Assembly: GCF_963662255.1 (NCBI RefSeq)
Contig: NC_085052.1
Coordinates: 34,544,654 to 34,608,653, forward strand
From: Cinclus cinclus
Lineage: Eukaryota; Chordata; Aves; Passeriformes; Cinclidae
DNA: 64,000 bases
Reading direction: 5' to 3'
Part shown: positions 14,201 to 27,399 of the stretch, piece after piece
Position numbering within the stretch: position 1 is the first letter of the stretch
Layout: every line of letters begins with the position of its first letter
Made by a program: the position numbers and the translations under genes
Notes under the pieces: generated by a model
Databases searched by the model: none
Told to the model about the DNA's origin: nothing
Seen by the model: the letters and a program-made list of their open reading frames with translations, nothing else

Positions 14201-17200
14201 AGAGCCAGCCTTCAACTGCAATGGCTTTCAGAATTTCACATAGCTCCTCCTCCTTCATTACAATCAAATCTTATCAATGTTATAAAGTGTAACACTTCCA
14301 TAATTGTGTGTGAGAAGCAATATTTATGTTTAGACGAGGTCTAAATGCTGACTTCCTATCTCTGGAAATAATTAAGGAATGTTATTTTCAAAGGCTGTGC
14401 TTTCTTTGTGCCTCCCCTAGATCTACAGCTTTGTATATTTTTATGTGTTGAAATCATCACCTAGTAAAGGGATATACGATTCTTAGCTATAATTGAAAGA
14501 GAAAATATATTCCCTAATTTTCTGGGAAGTAACATATCTGCATATTCTACAGAAAAAGTGAGATTTAGAGAGGATGCTGCCTTTGCTGAACACTATAAAA
14601 ATGATGTATGTATTCTGATTTGACATTCTTTTCTTTCCTTTTTTTTAATGAAATGGCTTGGAGCAGTAGGGAGTGGTGACTATAAAAAAATCTTTACTGA
14701 ATCATAAAGGACAAAAAGAGAAGTGGGAGATATGTATATAAACATCCTGTAAACATTTTCAAATTTGCTTTCTCCCAGCTATCTTGTGTGACCTTAGCAA
14801 GCCTCCAAATCCACTGGAGGACATCACTAAATGCTTCAATCCAAGAGTTAAAGATTTATGAGTGTATAAGGACTTGCTGCTAAGTTATGTGGATATTTGA
14901 AGTTCCTTTTATCAGGCTATGGCAGATTTATGTCAGACTAGGTAAAAGTTCAGTCTGAGGACAACTGTCATTTTTACAGGCTCAGAGGCAGCATGTAGCA
15001 TATAGTCTGAGCTACTTTTTTTGTTTGTGGTGGGAGGTTTTTTTGGTTTGGGGATTGGGGTTTTTTTTTTTGGTGCCTTTTTTTCCCTAGTATGAGAAAA
15101 ACTGCTATTTAGATGCTGAAAGGATACAAGTTAGAAGTGCAATAACAGTTTGGAATGCAGAGCTCTGATTACAAAAGAGTGGCTAATGAATGATGTTATG
15201 TCCTGGTGAAAATGACAGTAATGGTAGTTTGTGAGAGAGTTATTTGAGGGGAATGTTATACTGTATTGATCCCAGCCTGACAGACATACACCAGCTTCTC
15301 ACGGAAAAATAGATTCTCATATAAAATGTTTCTCTGCTTTGGCACTTGGTAAAAATCAGATTAGATAAAATGCAAAGCCTGTAAAATGACTGGGCTGTGA
15401 ATGGAAAACGGTTTGAGAACATAATGCTTGGGAATGATAGACAAATCCTGCAGGAGCACTGTTTCTGACATGTCTGCTCCAGGAACTCATAGCAGGCAGC
15501 AGCCAAAGCTGACTCTGCCAGGAGCAATTGTGTCTTGCTGTCTTTAGCTGAAGGCTGAGCTTGTGGTGCTGCTACTGTGGCCATAGTACTTGACCATTCT
15601 TCAGTGCTTTAGTAGATGGAACATTAACATAGCAAATAAAAAACTTGAATTTTGTGCACTATGTAGGGGTTTTTTTCTCACGTGGTAGCAGGTTAGGAGG
15701 CAGATGTGGGGGTCTCTGTGTCTCCTGTGAAACTCAAGTTCTGTACTAGTTAGGATTTTGTACCAGGGCAATTTCTTAGCTTTTCCCTGGCTCACAACCT
15801 TGCTTTGAGGGAAGAACTTGTTAGCTCTGTTTATGAGGATTCTGACCCTTGGTAATCATTCAGCCTTTGGATTCTGGCTGTTCTGCCTAAGCTGGAAACT
15901 AAAGAGAGAAATCACTGTTACACACCCTGACCAATTATTTATTAGTCTTGTCTCGAGTCCAAGACAATATTCCTACTTTGTAGTCTGCGTGACCTTGTCA
16001 AGTTGGCCATTTAGTCAGTCTTTTTGCATTGTTTCTCCTGTACACATCCCTGCCCCTTGTCCTGCATATTCTGCATCAAATTGCATTCTGTATTTTGCGT
16101 TTGCATAATCCCATATGCAGTTTCCCTCTAAAACTCACTCTAGTCATTTCGCACTTAAATTTCTTTTCCAGTTGCTCTGAATCACTTTTTGCTTACTTTG
16201 CCTCTTCCTTCCTCCAAGCCTTTGTCATCTGTCATCCACACCTCATTTCTGTTGTGCATTCTAAAGTATTGACTCATTCATTTTGCTCACAGAAAGGTGC
16301 TAATCACATTGGATTCAAACAAACATAACAATCCCACCCCCACAGATGCTGTCTCCTGTTTTCCTGTCCTGACAGCCCCATGTTCTTGGGAAGGTGTTAG
16401 TGTAGGGTTTGAAGAATCACCAGGAAGAGGTGGATAGTGTGCATGTGTGGGCAGACAGGTCACAGGGACATTGTACATGCAGGAGGGAGGGCAGAGGGTG
16501 GGTCATGACAGGGGGCACTGCCCAAACTTAATTTTGGCATTCCTGACCTTGACTTCCTCTTTTCCATCCCTGTAGAATTCCAGGTCATTGTCGCAGCCCA
16601 GCCAAAATGCATCTGATTGTCTGTGATACATAAACCTGTCAGCACTGGCTCTCTTTCTCATCAGGGACTTGGGACAGCATTCAGACCTTGGCCTTTCTTG
16701 ATGGAGCTCACCAGGCTCTAACATTTTCCTTTATTTGCTACCTAGCTTTTTTTAGAACATGAGTCTGTATTGTAAGTTCTTCATGTTTTGAGAGTGCTAC
16801 AGCTGGTTACTTTTCAGCTACCAGTGGCTATTACTCAGCTGATCTATGTTGAAGTTTGCCCTTATGTGATTTAGTGAAATTGGGCCTTTAGAGATCATTA
16901 TGGAACAAAACTTTCTTTGTAGGTAAGATTTTCACACTAGTAACAGTGCTTTTATAGCTCATATCAATAAATTCTGCTGGTGGTGGGACAGTGAAAACTT
17001 TCCTACATCCAATTTAATTTATTTCCTTGAGTAAGAACGTTTGAGATTTTTCTGCATTAATTTAACCATCAATCTAACTTTACAAGAACAAGAGATAGTA
17101 AGCAACAAAGTCTTACTTTAGTCAAGATTTATACATGAAACAACAATTATACTAATTTTAGCTGAAACTTGATTGGTTAGCACCGGAGGAAAGATGATCC

Positions 17201-19130
17201 TTTTTGGTTTGTGGGAGGGAGAAGTACAAACTGTACAACAGGACAATTTTATGTAGTTTAACTAGATCACAAATGGTTGCAAAAAATCCAAAAAAGTGCA
17301 TGTATCAACTTACGTTATTTGCAGTTATGAAATTCAGCACTGGATTCACTAAGGTGGAAAAGGTTAAGAGACCACAGAGTCCAAGAGTACAGTTGCATAT
17401 CTTTTTGGGTAAAGAGTACTGGAGGCTGTGATGTCCGAGTGATGATTCCCTCTTTGATTTCTGGGAGCTGAGAAGGAGGTGTCTGAGAAGTTCCTGCAGA
17501 AGATGTGTCTGAAGTCCAGAGTCTTTTTGATTATCTTCAGAAAATACTGCAGCATTTTGCCTCTTCTGCTAAGTTAGTAGAGGTCAATAAATTATTTCAT
17601 GATCTGAAAAGATTATGCAGCCTTATGTTAAAGTTTATTACTGATTATTAATTGCAAAAGTGACATTTTCACTAAAAGCCAGCATTCTTAGAGCAGTACT
17701 TTGTATGTCAAGGATCTGAACCGAAATGGAGAGCTAAACTCCATGTAACTAAAATTTGATTGCAAACCAAAAGCTTAGAGATTCTGGTGATATTTTATTG
17801 CTAAATTAATAGATAGGATTAGAGAGGATAGGTACAAAGACAATATGAGGAGGAATATTACTTCTCTATTTCCTGCCCCTCCAATTTTACAGGTAGGTTA
17901 TATTTTTTAAACACAAGTAAAATGGTAGCTGAGTTTCCTTCTTCACTTGAGCGTTTCCCCTGTGAACCCAGTGGGAGGGTCTGTGGGAGGACTGAACTGC
18001 ATTTCTTCATGGAAGGGTGGGTGGGTGTATTCCCTGCTGTGCTGTGAAGAGAGCTGAACCTGGGCACTCAGGGAAGGGAGTTAGGGAGAACAGTAATTGA
18101 AGGCATGCTAAAGAGCTCTTGATGCTGGCCTTGGCCACCTTCTTGTCTTAGTGGAAATGAAATGGGAAGTTTTTTATTTGCTTTGGAAAATGGTTCATTA
18201 GAATTGCAAAGAGCTAGCTGAGAAGCTGTTAAGAATCTTGAAAAGGTTAGAACAAATGAAGCTGAATTTAAAGAATTGTGTATACCTGTGCCTGCAAGCT
18301 TTGTGAATCTTGCCTAATCTTTTTCCATCCCTTACTGTCAGTAGTAAGGATAGTCTAGGAAGGCAGTGTGCTCCCATCCTAAGTGTCTTTAATAGTTTAG
18401 GGGAGAAATGACAAAATGCTTTTGACATAGTTACAAAATTAAGAGAGTTACCAAGGGAGGGAGAGAAGAAAACAATTCTGAAAATAAAATATAGACAATA
18501 ATAATGTAAAAAAAGCTGTGAACAATACTGGAGTCCTCCAAAGGAGATGCAGAAGAGAAGTATTTTAAGATAATTCAAAGTAACGTGAATAAATTCTCTC
18601 TATATCCTTTATTCACTGCCTTTAGTAGGTCTGTCGTTCTTCACTGCTTTTAGTATGTCAGTAAAACAGCTCTTAAAGTCTTTGTAAGTACAGATAAGCC
18701 TTAACCTATCTTACAGGAGTCTTTCGAGGGGTGTTACTAGGAATGAGATTCTAACAAATGTTGTTAGAGATGGCACTTGAAGCATTTCTGCAGGGGGCTG
18801 TCACCTTTCCACTGAGTGCTGGTACCCCTTCCCTCCCAGTGGGAAGAGCAGGACCCACAGAGGCAGCAGAGCTGGGGCCAGCAGTCACCCACAGACTGTG
18901 CAGTGTGGGGTCCTGGTGAGCCAGTGTGCCCTGGGTGCCATTGTGGAGTGACCTGCAGAGTTACTGCTCACACACCTGCTCCTCCAGCCTGCACCACTGA
19001 TTGCCCCAGTTCTGCGTTAGCAGATACTCTAAAACCTCAGGCTGAAAGGCCTGACCCTGGTGCATTCAGCCTTACTCGTGGAGGCAGCTGTGATTGACCT
19101 GCTCCTGTTCACGTGAGAGAGGTGTAGTCA
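11288..19130. other. CTNNA3 intron, mostly featureless
   Basis: AT-rich intronic sequence with homopolymer runs (for example T11 at about 13199 and an alternating G/T-rich stretch at 15015-15090). Segments near 16.33-16.72 kb and 18.79-19.10 kb are somewhat GC-richer and could be decayed mobile elements, but I recognise no family. No gene is supported. Confidence 0.7.
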
Positions 19131-19450
19131 TGGAATCACAGAAGGTTTTGGGTTGGAAGGGACCTGTAAAGGCCATCTAGTCCAACTCCCCTGCAGTGAG
19201 CAGGGACAGCTTCAGCTACATGAGGTTGCTCAGAGCCCTGGCCAGCCTTACCATGACTGTTTCCAGGGATTGCCATCTGCTGCCTCTTTGGGCAACCTGT
19301 GCTGGTGTTTCACCCTCTTCCTACAAAATTTCATCCTTCTATCTACTCTGAAATTTACCCCCTTATAGTTTAAAACGATTACCCATTGTCTTATTGCAAC
19401 AGGCCCTGCTAAAATGTTGGTCTTTCTTGTGGGGCCTACAGGGGAGATGT
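19131..19450 (-). mobile_element. CR1 LINE 3' fragment
   Basis: It starts with the reverse complement of a CR1 tail (TGGAATCACAGAAGGTTTTG, then GGGTTGGAAGGGACC and CTAGTCCAACTCCC). It continues through the characteristic GGGCAACCTGTGC, TTTAAAACGATTACCCATTGTC and TTGTGGGGCCTACAGG blocks. The element therefore lies on the minus strand and is 5'-truncated, as is typical for this LINE. It covers the 3' UTR and very end of the reverse-transcriptase side only. Open frames inside it are chance. Confidence 0.93.
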
Positions 19451-20407
19451 TCCATCCTTCGAAGATGCTTTACTGAATATCCATTTAGTCTGATCCATAT
19501 AGGTTATTATTATTTTTTTTCCTTTATGGATGTTGCATTGTGCATGTGTCATGTGAAACTGAAGTGCTCTGCCAAGATCATCTTGTTCCCAGTCTTTTCT
19601 GATACAGATTTGACAGGTAGGAAATAAATGTGTGAACATGACTGCGTGCTCTCAAAAAGCTGTCTTGGGGATGGAACTGACCCATGTTCTCCATAGTCGG
19701 GTATGAAAACATTTAAGGCACAACTCACACCATTTAATAAAGTAAGAACAGAATCCAAACAAAAAATCCAAACCACAAAAATCACACAACAAAACACCCC
19801 TCTTCTGTTGGGTCTAGGTGAATTGAGGTTAGCCTTTAATTAAACAAGGTTTCAGGTCATTGCAGCACGTTTGCTGTTCTGGTAGTTCAATTAGAATGAT
19901 GGACATAGGGAGCAAAATGGAAAATGCTCCTAGTCAAAGAATGTAGTTTGACTTAGAGCTTCCTTTGAGATTGATAGTGTGAGTTCTGTAGAGGCAGTGC
20001 TAGCACTGGTGGGAATAGTTCTGTAAAATGCTCTGGCATATACAAAATTTATTTAGTTAGAAAATCAAAGTTAAAAGCTGAAGCATGTACATCACTTAAA
20101 TAATAAAATGCGTAGTTGCCTCTTAGCAAGATTTACTTAATTGTAATATTTAATCCTCTTTTTTTGGAAAAAAGTAATGCTAATAAAATGTAACCAGTTA
20201 AATCTTACAAAAGTTTTAAATTAGACTTTTTTACCATGCACATAAATTTTACTGTGTTTATGCATGCTATAAGAATGGTTTATGGACCTTCATATAAAGA
20301 CTTCATGCCCTTGCATAATAATTTTGCTGCAATATTATTTTATATGTCACAAAAATGTCGCAATGATTTATTTATGGTTATCAGTTCCTTTTGCTTTTTC
20401 TTTGTAA

Positions 20408-20745
20408 TTAGAGAATTACAGGATAATCTCGTTTGGAAGAGACCACATGAGGGTCCTGGTACAACCTCCTGCTCAGTTTGGATCAGCTCAGGGGTTAGAT
20501 GAGGTTATTCAGGGCTTTATTCAGGCATGCCTTGAAATTTTCTGAGGATCAGACTGCTCAGCCCCTCTGAGCAGCCTGCTCCACTGTTGGGGTGTCTTCC
20601 AGGGAATAAGATTTTGCTTTTAGCTAACCTGTAGCTTTCTTTTTCATTTTATGCCTGTTGTGTCTTGTTCTGCTACCATGCAATGCTGTGCAGGCCTCAA
20701 CTCTTATCTTGTTCCACATCTCTCCTGTGCAAGATGCTTTTAAAT
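20408..20745 (-). mobile_element. Older CR1 LINE 3' fragment
   Basis: The stretch starts AGAGAATTACAGGATAATC and runs through TTTGGAAGAGACCACATGAGG, GCAGCCTGCTCCACTG and TTTTATGCCTGTTGTGTCTTG. These are the diverged counterparts of the usual CR1 3' blocks, on the minus strand. It is more diverged than the copy 1 kb upstream, indicating an older insertion of a different CR1 subfamily. Confidence 0.85.
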
Positions 20746-23536
20746 AAAGTACAGTGCATAGACTTGATAAATTCTGTTCTCTGGATATATTTATGGTTCA
20801 GGGCTTGTTAAAGGCAGTATCACAAAACTGCTTTTTGTATCTTTTTTACACCTGAGGAAACTTTCTTCTGCATGTGCATTGCTTTTCTTTTTGTTACGTG
20901 CAGCAGTGGCAGACCAAATGACTTAAAAGTGGTAGAATCAGTTGTCATAGGTATTTTGAATATAGAGTAGATTAGTATAGTTTGAAAGAACTGTAGAACT
21001 CATAGCTATGTAGTTGTAGATCTGTTCACACTGCACTAATACATACCTTGTGGAAGTAATGGAATTGTCATGACAGAATTTCTGCCACCTCCACTATTAA
21101 ATCTTTCCGTTGATGGTGGGTAGAGACTTCAAGAAGTTTTTTAATTGCCAGGTTTTACCTGTATGCTGTAATTCATTTAGACATTGATGTGAATTTCAAT
21201 GTGGCACAGTGGAAAAGTTATTTTTGTAGTAGAGAATATAAAATTGTACTTTCATATCATGTCCATTCAGTGCAATGCTGTCATGACAGGAACAGACAAA
21301 TGCGGCTGCTGCACTGTAACAGAAGAATGAATGGCAGTAATCTCCCTGATACAGAGAATCTTAGAAATCTCACTGTTCTTATTTTAGTACAGTTTCTAAA
21401 GAAGAAATCAGAAATTTTAGATGTGGTTTATGAATAGGATTTTGGGACAGTTCTAATAGTTCATAGCACCTGTTATCTATAAGCTTTGTACTCCATGGAC
21501 TGGACAGTGGCTTAGTGAAATGACATTGTTGAGTACATTTTTACAATTACTACTTTTTGTGAGAGACAGGTGCTGTGTGATGTACACATGCTGTTAATTC
21601 TGAATTTAAAGACAGAGGCAATACAAAGAAATGTGTACCTTTTCTGTTTTGTCTTATGCTGCCTGTTCTGTACATTACTGTTAGGTTTGTTTTTGTGGTA
21701 TTCAATAATTCTGATCCCATAGACAGGCCTCTTCAAATGCAAACTATTAAAAAAAGGATATGTAACTATGTAACTGGACCAGGTTAAGACTTCTAATCTA
21801 AGGATTCCCGTCTAACACTGGTCTGCTTCTATGAGCAGAATGCTCATACTTTGGATCAGGCAGCCTAGGGAAGCAATCCCCTGTCTTTCAGTCCTCCTTA
21901 TGATGAAATTGTCACTCTTCTGTTTGCTTCTCATGTCTGATTCTGTTCATCTGAATATTTGTAATGCTGAGGTGGAGCTGTGTGAGTCCTGGGGCCCGCT
22001 CTGTTGGTAGCTGGTGTGTGTAAACACCAGTTGTTTCCAGGAGGCTGCCTGACCAGGCTGGGGCAGTCCCCTTTTCCATCATGTGAGTGAGCAAACTGTC
22101 CTGGCTGTTTCATTTCAGCAGCCTCACTTGGCTGTGTAATGTTGCTGAAGTTTAAGGGCTGGGAGTACAACAGGAAACCGTAAACCTCGTGAAATTTCCT
22201 GCAGAGCCTGGTCTTTAAAAGCTTGTTGGATATGTTGGGTGTCACTGTTGAAAACCAGCACGCACATCCTCTCCCCAACCCTACAAAAGCATTCTGTTGT
22301 GTTAACTGTTGTCAAATACAGTGCATAGTGCAATGATATTGCATAAATGCTAAGTATGTACTGTTCCTTTAACCTGCTTTGTGGCACATGATATTTTAAC
22401 TATTTACCTGTAGGCCTTCTTCCTTAAGATTAGGGTCTTTCTTCAGTGTGAATGGTTAGAAAATACTTAATTTTCATAGCAAACTCCTTAGCCCTGGGTC
22501 AGCTGTGCTGAATATAGAGTGCTGCTACTGACACATTTTTATCTGGAAGAGACTGGTTTTTTTATGGATTAATTTCAGTAGGATAAACTTGGTTCAAGTG
22601 ACCATTTAATGACTTATATTTTTTTGCAATACTGGTAAAACTCAACAGAATTTACTGTGACTATTTAGCAGGTTACAAATTCTTGTAATCATATTTTAAT
22701 GGCTTATATGTTCTTGGGAATTTAATTATATGGATGGTACTGTTGTAAGAAATACAGAAAGGAATTAGAAGATAGTGGCAGAATAAATCTTAGATGGTAA
22801 GTGTTCTGTATTTTCAGATTATGTCCTCTACATCTGGGAAATAAGTTGTTTCATTGGCCCCTAATTGCATTAGACAGTATTAATAAACAAAAACGCCAGT
22901 GTTCCAAGGGGATGAAGTTTTTCAGGTACTACAAAGTCTGCCATTGAAAAAAGGCAGTTTGCCGGGCTTACAATTTTTCATCATTTGACTCTACAAAGAT
23001 TTTATTAAGGAGTTGTAGGAGAAATCAAAATGTGAAGAAGCAGTACATTTTGAAGGTAAAATATGAGCAGATGCTCTGGGCTATAGGGGAGCTGCATAAG
23101 GCAGTCTGCAGGTGTACAGAGCAGCAGGAGGTTTACACAAGTCAACATTCATCTTCATTCTAAGAAATTCAGTGATGAAAACTGGAAGAACCACTGTGTT
23201 GTAACAGGGCAGTCATATTAACACTGAAGTATGGGGCACTGGGGAAGGCTGGTGTGTGAGTGAATTGTGGGGCTTTTATAGAGTTGAATATTAGTGGGCA
23301 TATAAATGATTTGGATTTATTTATGACAGATGTAAGATCACCAGCTTAGAAATATGAACTGTTACTTCCATTCCTCTCTGTCTCTGAAGCCTGTGTGCTG
23401 TTAAGGGTTTGTTAAAGCATTAGTCACACAAACAGCCTTACTGGGGTCCTGAGTTAAGTTACCTCAGCACTGTGGAAGAGCTGACCTCCAAACTGGTTAC
23501 TTGAAGCAAGAGGTTTTCTTCATGTCCCTGTTTAGA
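20746..23536. other. CTNNA3 intron, nothing recognised
   Basis: AT-rich intronic DNA between CR1 fragments. The 21.96-22.30 kb part is slightly GC-richer but matches no family I know. No supported gene or RNA. Confidence 0.7.
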
Positions 23537-23613
23537 TTCGTTGGTGTTGAGTTGGAGTTGGATGGTCCTTGTGGGTCCCTTCCAACATGGGACATTCTAT
23601 GATTCTGTGATAA
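23537..23613 (+). mobile_element. CR1 LINE 3' tail
   Basis: A short plus-strand CR1 tail: GGTCCTTGTGGGTCCCTTCC, then AACATGGGACATTCTATGATTCTGTGATAA. The doubled ATTCT(A/G)TGAT octamer-type terminal repeat is diagnostic of CR1. Only about 75 bp remain. It is in sense orientation to CTNNA3, opposite to the other CR1 pieces. Confidence 0.9.
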
Positions 23614-25480
23614 CAAACACAAACCAAACCGGTATAAATACATTATATATTGATATTGTAAATTATTTAACCATTTTTAACAGTTTTTACTATTGGACTG
23701 AAGTCCAGTGCTTTACTTCAGGAACACTTGTGAAAGAACAGGCTTTGTGCTTTTAAAGAGTTGGCTTGTGCTTTTGGGCACAGATATTTCCTTAGGGTCA
23801 TGTTCCATGACTGTGTTAATTCACCCTTGGGAGAGTGAAAAGACAATATTCTTATGATTCTGTAATCCAAGCCAAAAGGCCATATGGCTTTTGTTCTGCA
23901 GTTTTTTAGTGAATAAATATCCTGTTGAGTCAAATGAGACTCCTGTGTACAGAGACTTAAAGCATCAGTCTTCATGGCCATAATCCAGAAAAGCTGTTTA
24001 AATGGGTACGGAGATTGACATGCATGGAGTGGTGCAGGAGCTCTCTAGAAGTTTATGATTTGTTTGTACCTTGAAAAAATCTGGAACGTAATTTTTGTTT
24101 TTAAAAGTGTGTTTCCATTGAAAGTAGTTTGCACAACATAATTTAAATTTTGTTAACAGCTTGCTTCTGAGGAACTTTTTAGAAAAGGGGAAAAAAAGAA
24201 CAGCAGGGGAGGAGAAGGGAAGAGTTTTGACCAGGTAGAATTGCTGCATTTTGATGCTTGTTGTCAAGGTAATGTTAATCAACTGCAGCAAGTTTGAAAG
24301 GTCTGTTCAGCACAGCTCAGTCATTTACTGAACAAGACCACAGTCAGCTGTTCAAAACAAGATTTCTTCCAAAGTCCTTCCTGACATTCACAGGGATTCT
24401 GTGATCTTAAATGCTCTTGATATTCTTTATTTTATGCACTGGAAGCGGATTGGACTTATGTGGACTTAGGGATTTGCTGGGTCACTTCATGATCTGTCTG
24501 GATACCTCATCTTTGAAACAAAGGGGAACAGAAAAAGTGGAGATTGTGGTACTTAAATAAATGATAAATAATAAAATCACAGTAATGAACAGTAAATGCT
24601 GACAACCACGTTGACTGATTAGTCTGTAAGATAAAAACAAGTCCAACTAATCCTTCCAATGGTATCAACAATTTGTGGAAGTCAGGTTCACAACACAGCT
24701 TGAGATTCTAGACAAGTAAAAGCATTTTGGACCTTCATTTTCAAGAGTGTTTTTGTTTAAAGCATCCTAATTGTTTATGTAAAGATTAACAATAGAAGAA
24801 AACAGAAAAAAATCAGAATTATTTCTAGGAAATAGAACAAGAAAGAGATTTTTGAAATGGCATTGCAAAATTATATTTGTTCTTCCATGATACTTCTGGC
24901 AACAAGGAGTAGTGACACAGACAATATTGCATCTCCTGCCTTGCATGTGCTGTGCTCAAAGCATTTTCCTTCTCTGTTAATGTCCACCAAGTGATAAACA
25001 AACAAAATAGTCTACCTCTTATACCCATGCACCTGTCCCTTGGTGGTTGAACCCTGCTGCAAAGTCCTCCCAGTGACCCTGCCTCCAATGACCCATCAAA
25101 GCATCTCCATTATATGGTCCGAAAGAGCTCCTGTAATATTAGTAAGTTTAGTAGGAAATTAATACTGTCAGTACACATGCATGGACAGAGTGACAACTGA
25201 GAAAATTCTTTCAAACTATTAAAATCTTCCATTATGGGAAACAGGGAAATGCAGTGCACTTGTGTATTTAGTCAGACAAACAAAGCCCTACGTTGACACT
25301 TGGTTAGATGGAGTAAATAGAGGTTACAGCAGCTGTTAGATTTGCTACACTTGCTTCTAACAAATGAAAGAATGTCAGGTTGCAAGTGATAGAAATGCAG
25401 TGATATTGGCAGTATTTTTTATTGTTAGAGCAAATGATTGTAGCACTACTTCAGAGGTGTGTAGTGCTTATAGGTTTTGT
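23614..25480. other. CTNNA3 intron up to the provirus
   Basis: AT-rich sequence with no supported gene. It ends at the 5-bp left target-site copy of the provirus. Confidence 0.7.
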
Positions 25481-25485
25481 GCGTG
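25481..25485. repeat. Left target-site duplication of the provirus
   Basis: GCGTG directly abuts the TG of the left LTR. The right flank has GCATG (32189-32193). The single difference is a CpG transition, so these are best read as one 5-bp duplication that has since mutated. Confidence 0.75.
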
Positions 25486-26178
25486 TGTCCTGGTTTGAAA
25501 GACAGGTGTTTGCTAAGGAAAGCAGAAGCTTCCCCTTGGACTGAAAGAAAATGTGATTTTTCCGATTATTATAATTTTGGAATTAAGAGAGCTTTTAGGC
25601 AAAGATATGGGGGTAGGAATAACAGTTCTTTACTAGTATATTTAACAAGATAAACAAGAACAACAACAGTTATGAAATTAGCCACAAACAGAACATTAAC
25701 TCAGTCCCAGTCCCTTTCTGGCTGCAGGCACCTTTTCCCTGAGCTGCAGTTCCCGGTGCTGGGGGCGGGCAGGTCCCACAGAGCTGCAGGAGGGCTGGGG
25801 GTGATGGCAGAGCTGTCCCAGGGGGAGAGAGAGATGGAGAGAGAGCTCTCCGCTCACGGTGTCGGTCCCGGTGATCAGCAGAGTGCTGGATGGTGGTAGT
25901 TCACAGCGAGAAGACAGCCGGGCAGGGTCCAATGGTGGTTTCCCGACGCAAGGATGGGACACAGACGGCGATCGTCCTTTTCGTTTGAATTCTGCGGGGA
26001 AAAAATGGGCCGAGACCCAGCCTTCCACTTCCTCTTCTGGCTGTTTGAATCTCGCGGGGCTTGCTTTTTTCTCCCGTCCCTTCCCCCTTGTTATCAGGGC
26101 TCAGTTAACAGGTATTTTAGCATGACAATGGGGAAAATTTCACAGAGGGAAAAAAAAAGAAAGAACTAACCCTCAACA
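25486..26178 (-). repeat. 3' LTR of the provirus
   Basis: 693 bp, bounded on the plus strand by TGTCCTGG and CCTCAACA, so it has TG...CA ends. It aligns along its whole length with 31505-32188. Compared with that copy it is AT-shifted. By hand I count about 21 sites with T here and C there against about 9 the other way, and about 7 sites with A here and G there against 1. On the proviral coding strand the larger class is A here versus G there. Confidence 0.97.
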
Positions 26179-26284
26179 TTATCCACCCCGAATTTTCTCT
26201 TACCATCATGCGAAATCAAATTAAAAATTTTTAAATTATAGACATTCATACAGTTACAGATACAGGCACAGTATTGTAGGTGGT

Positions 26285-27138
26285 TCACCCTAAAACAAGG
26301 TTTCCTTGGGGTATGCATCTGGTCTTTCCATTCTTTTGCATGATCCACCAGGTACACCCTGGCCTTTGAGCAAAAACCACCCCCCGAATTGGATTGTCTT
26401 TGTTGGAGGCAGGGTTTACCCAAACAGTTTTTCCTAGCATACCTCTCATATGCACCACTGGAACCTTGTTTTCATTTGGTGTTTTTAAGGGCTTAGACTG
26501 GGTAGGGCCTGTTCGATTAGTGGAACCTCGGGTGTTCACTATGTGGCCTTTGGTAGATTAATTTTCTAGTTTTTGAAAGTCTCCTTACCCAGTGCTTTTA
26601 AGGTGGTTTTAAGCAGCTCATTGCACTGTTTCACTTTCCCAGCCGCTGGTGCGTGATAAGGAATGTGGTACACCCACTCGATGCCGTGTTCTTTGGCCCA
26701 GGTGCTTATGAGGTTGTTCTTGAAATGAGTTTTATTGTTTGACTTAATTCTCTTAGGGGTACTATGTTTTCAAAGGACTTGTTTTTTCAGGCCCAGGATG
26801 GTGTTGTGGGCAGTGGCATGAGGCACAGGGTAGGTTTTCAACCATCTAGTGGTGGCTTTTATTATGGTTAGCACGTAGCGCTTGCCTTGGCGTGTTTGAG
26901 GCAGTGTGATGTAGTCAATCTGCCAGGCCTCCCCATACTTATATTTGGACCACCGCCCCCCATACCAGAGGGGCTTCACTCGCTTGGCTTGCTTGATGGC
27001 AGCACACGTCTCACAGTCATGGATAACCTGGGAAATATTGTCCATGGTGAGATCCACCTCTCGGTCTCGTGCCCACTTATAGGTAGCATTTTTGCTTTGG
27101 TGACTTGAGGCATCATGGGCCCATTGAGCCAGGAACAA
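26285..27138 (-). pseudogene. Provirus integrase (inactive)
   Basis: It reads leftwards on the minus strand in two frames. The first part (27138-26770) has the HHCC zinc-binding site (HDASSHQ, then CETC about 33 residues later) and the first catalytic Asp in WQIDYITLPQ (codon at about 26914-26916). The frame stops at 26770 but is readable beyond it. The positions of the second Asp and the catalytic Glu (codons 26737-26739 and 26629-26631) are exactly 36 codons apart, the D-35-E spacing. They read Asn and Lys, so the active site is destroyed. A frameshift near 26540 then moves the C-terminal DNA-binding part (MLGKTVWVNPASNK region) to another frame, ending at 26285. The KYKYGEAWQIDY region is well preserved otherwise. 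Confidence 0.9.
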
Positions 27139-27399
27139 CTTTCTCTTGTGTTGCTAGTTTAAGTCTGTTTGTGACACCTTTATCCTTGCAGCCTGATTTA
27201 CTTGCTTATTGTGTTGGTGCTCTTTATTAGCCTGACTCTTGGGGACATGGGCATTTACATGACGGACTTTTACGGGTAGCTTCTCTACCTGACTGGCAAT
27301 GTTTTTTCACTCATCAGCAGCCCAGATTGGTTTTTCCCTACGTTATCAGTTAGCTTTTTTCCATCTTTTCAGCCAGCCCTACAGAGCATTGGCTACCAT

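Noticed and set aside
24330..24415. CR1-like 3' end (CTTCCTGACATTCACAGG, then GATTCTGTGATC)
   Set aside because: Only one terminal octamer and a vague upstream match; too little to call.
26179..26284. Possible env remnant between integrase and the 3' LTR
   Set aside because: Only about 105 bp are available and no env-like reading frame is present; a purine-rich stretch before the LTR is all that is seen.
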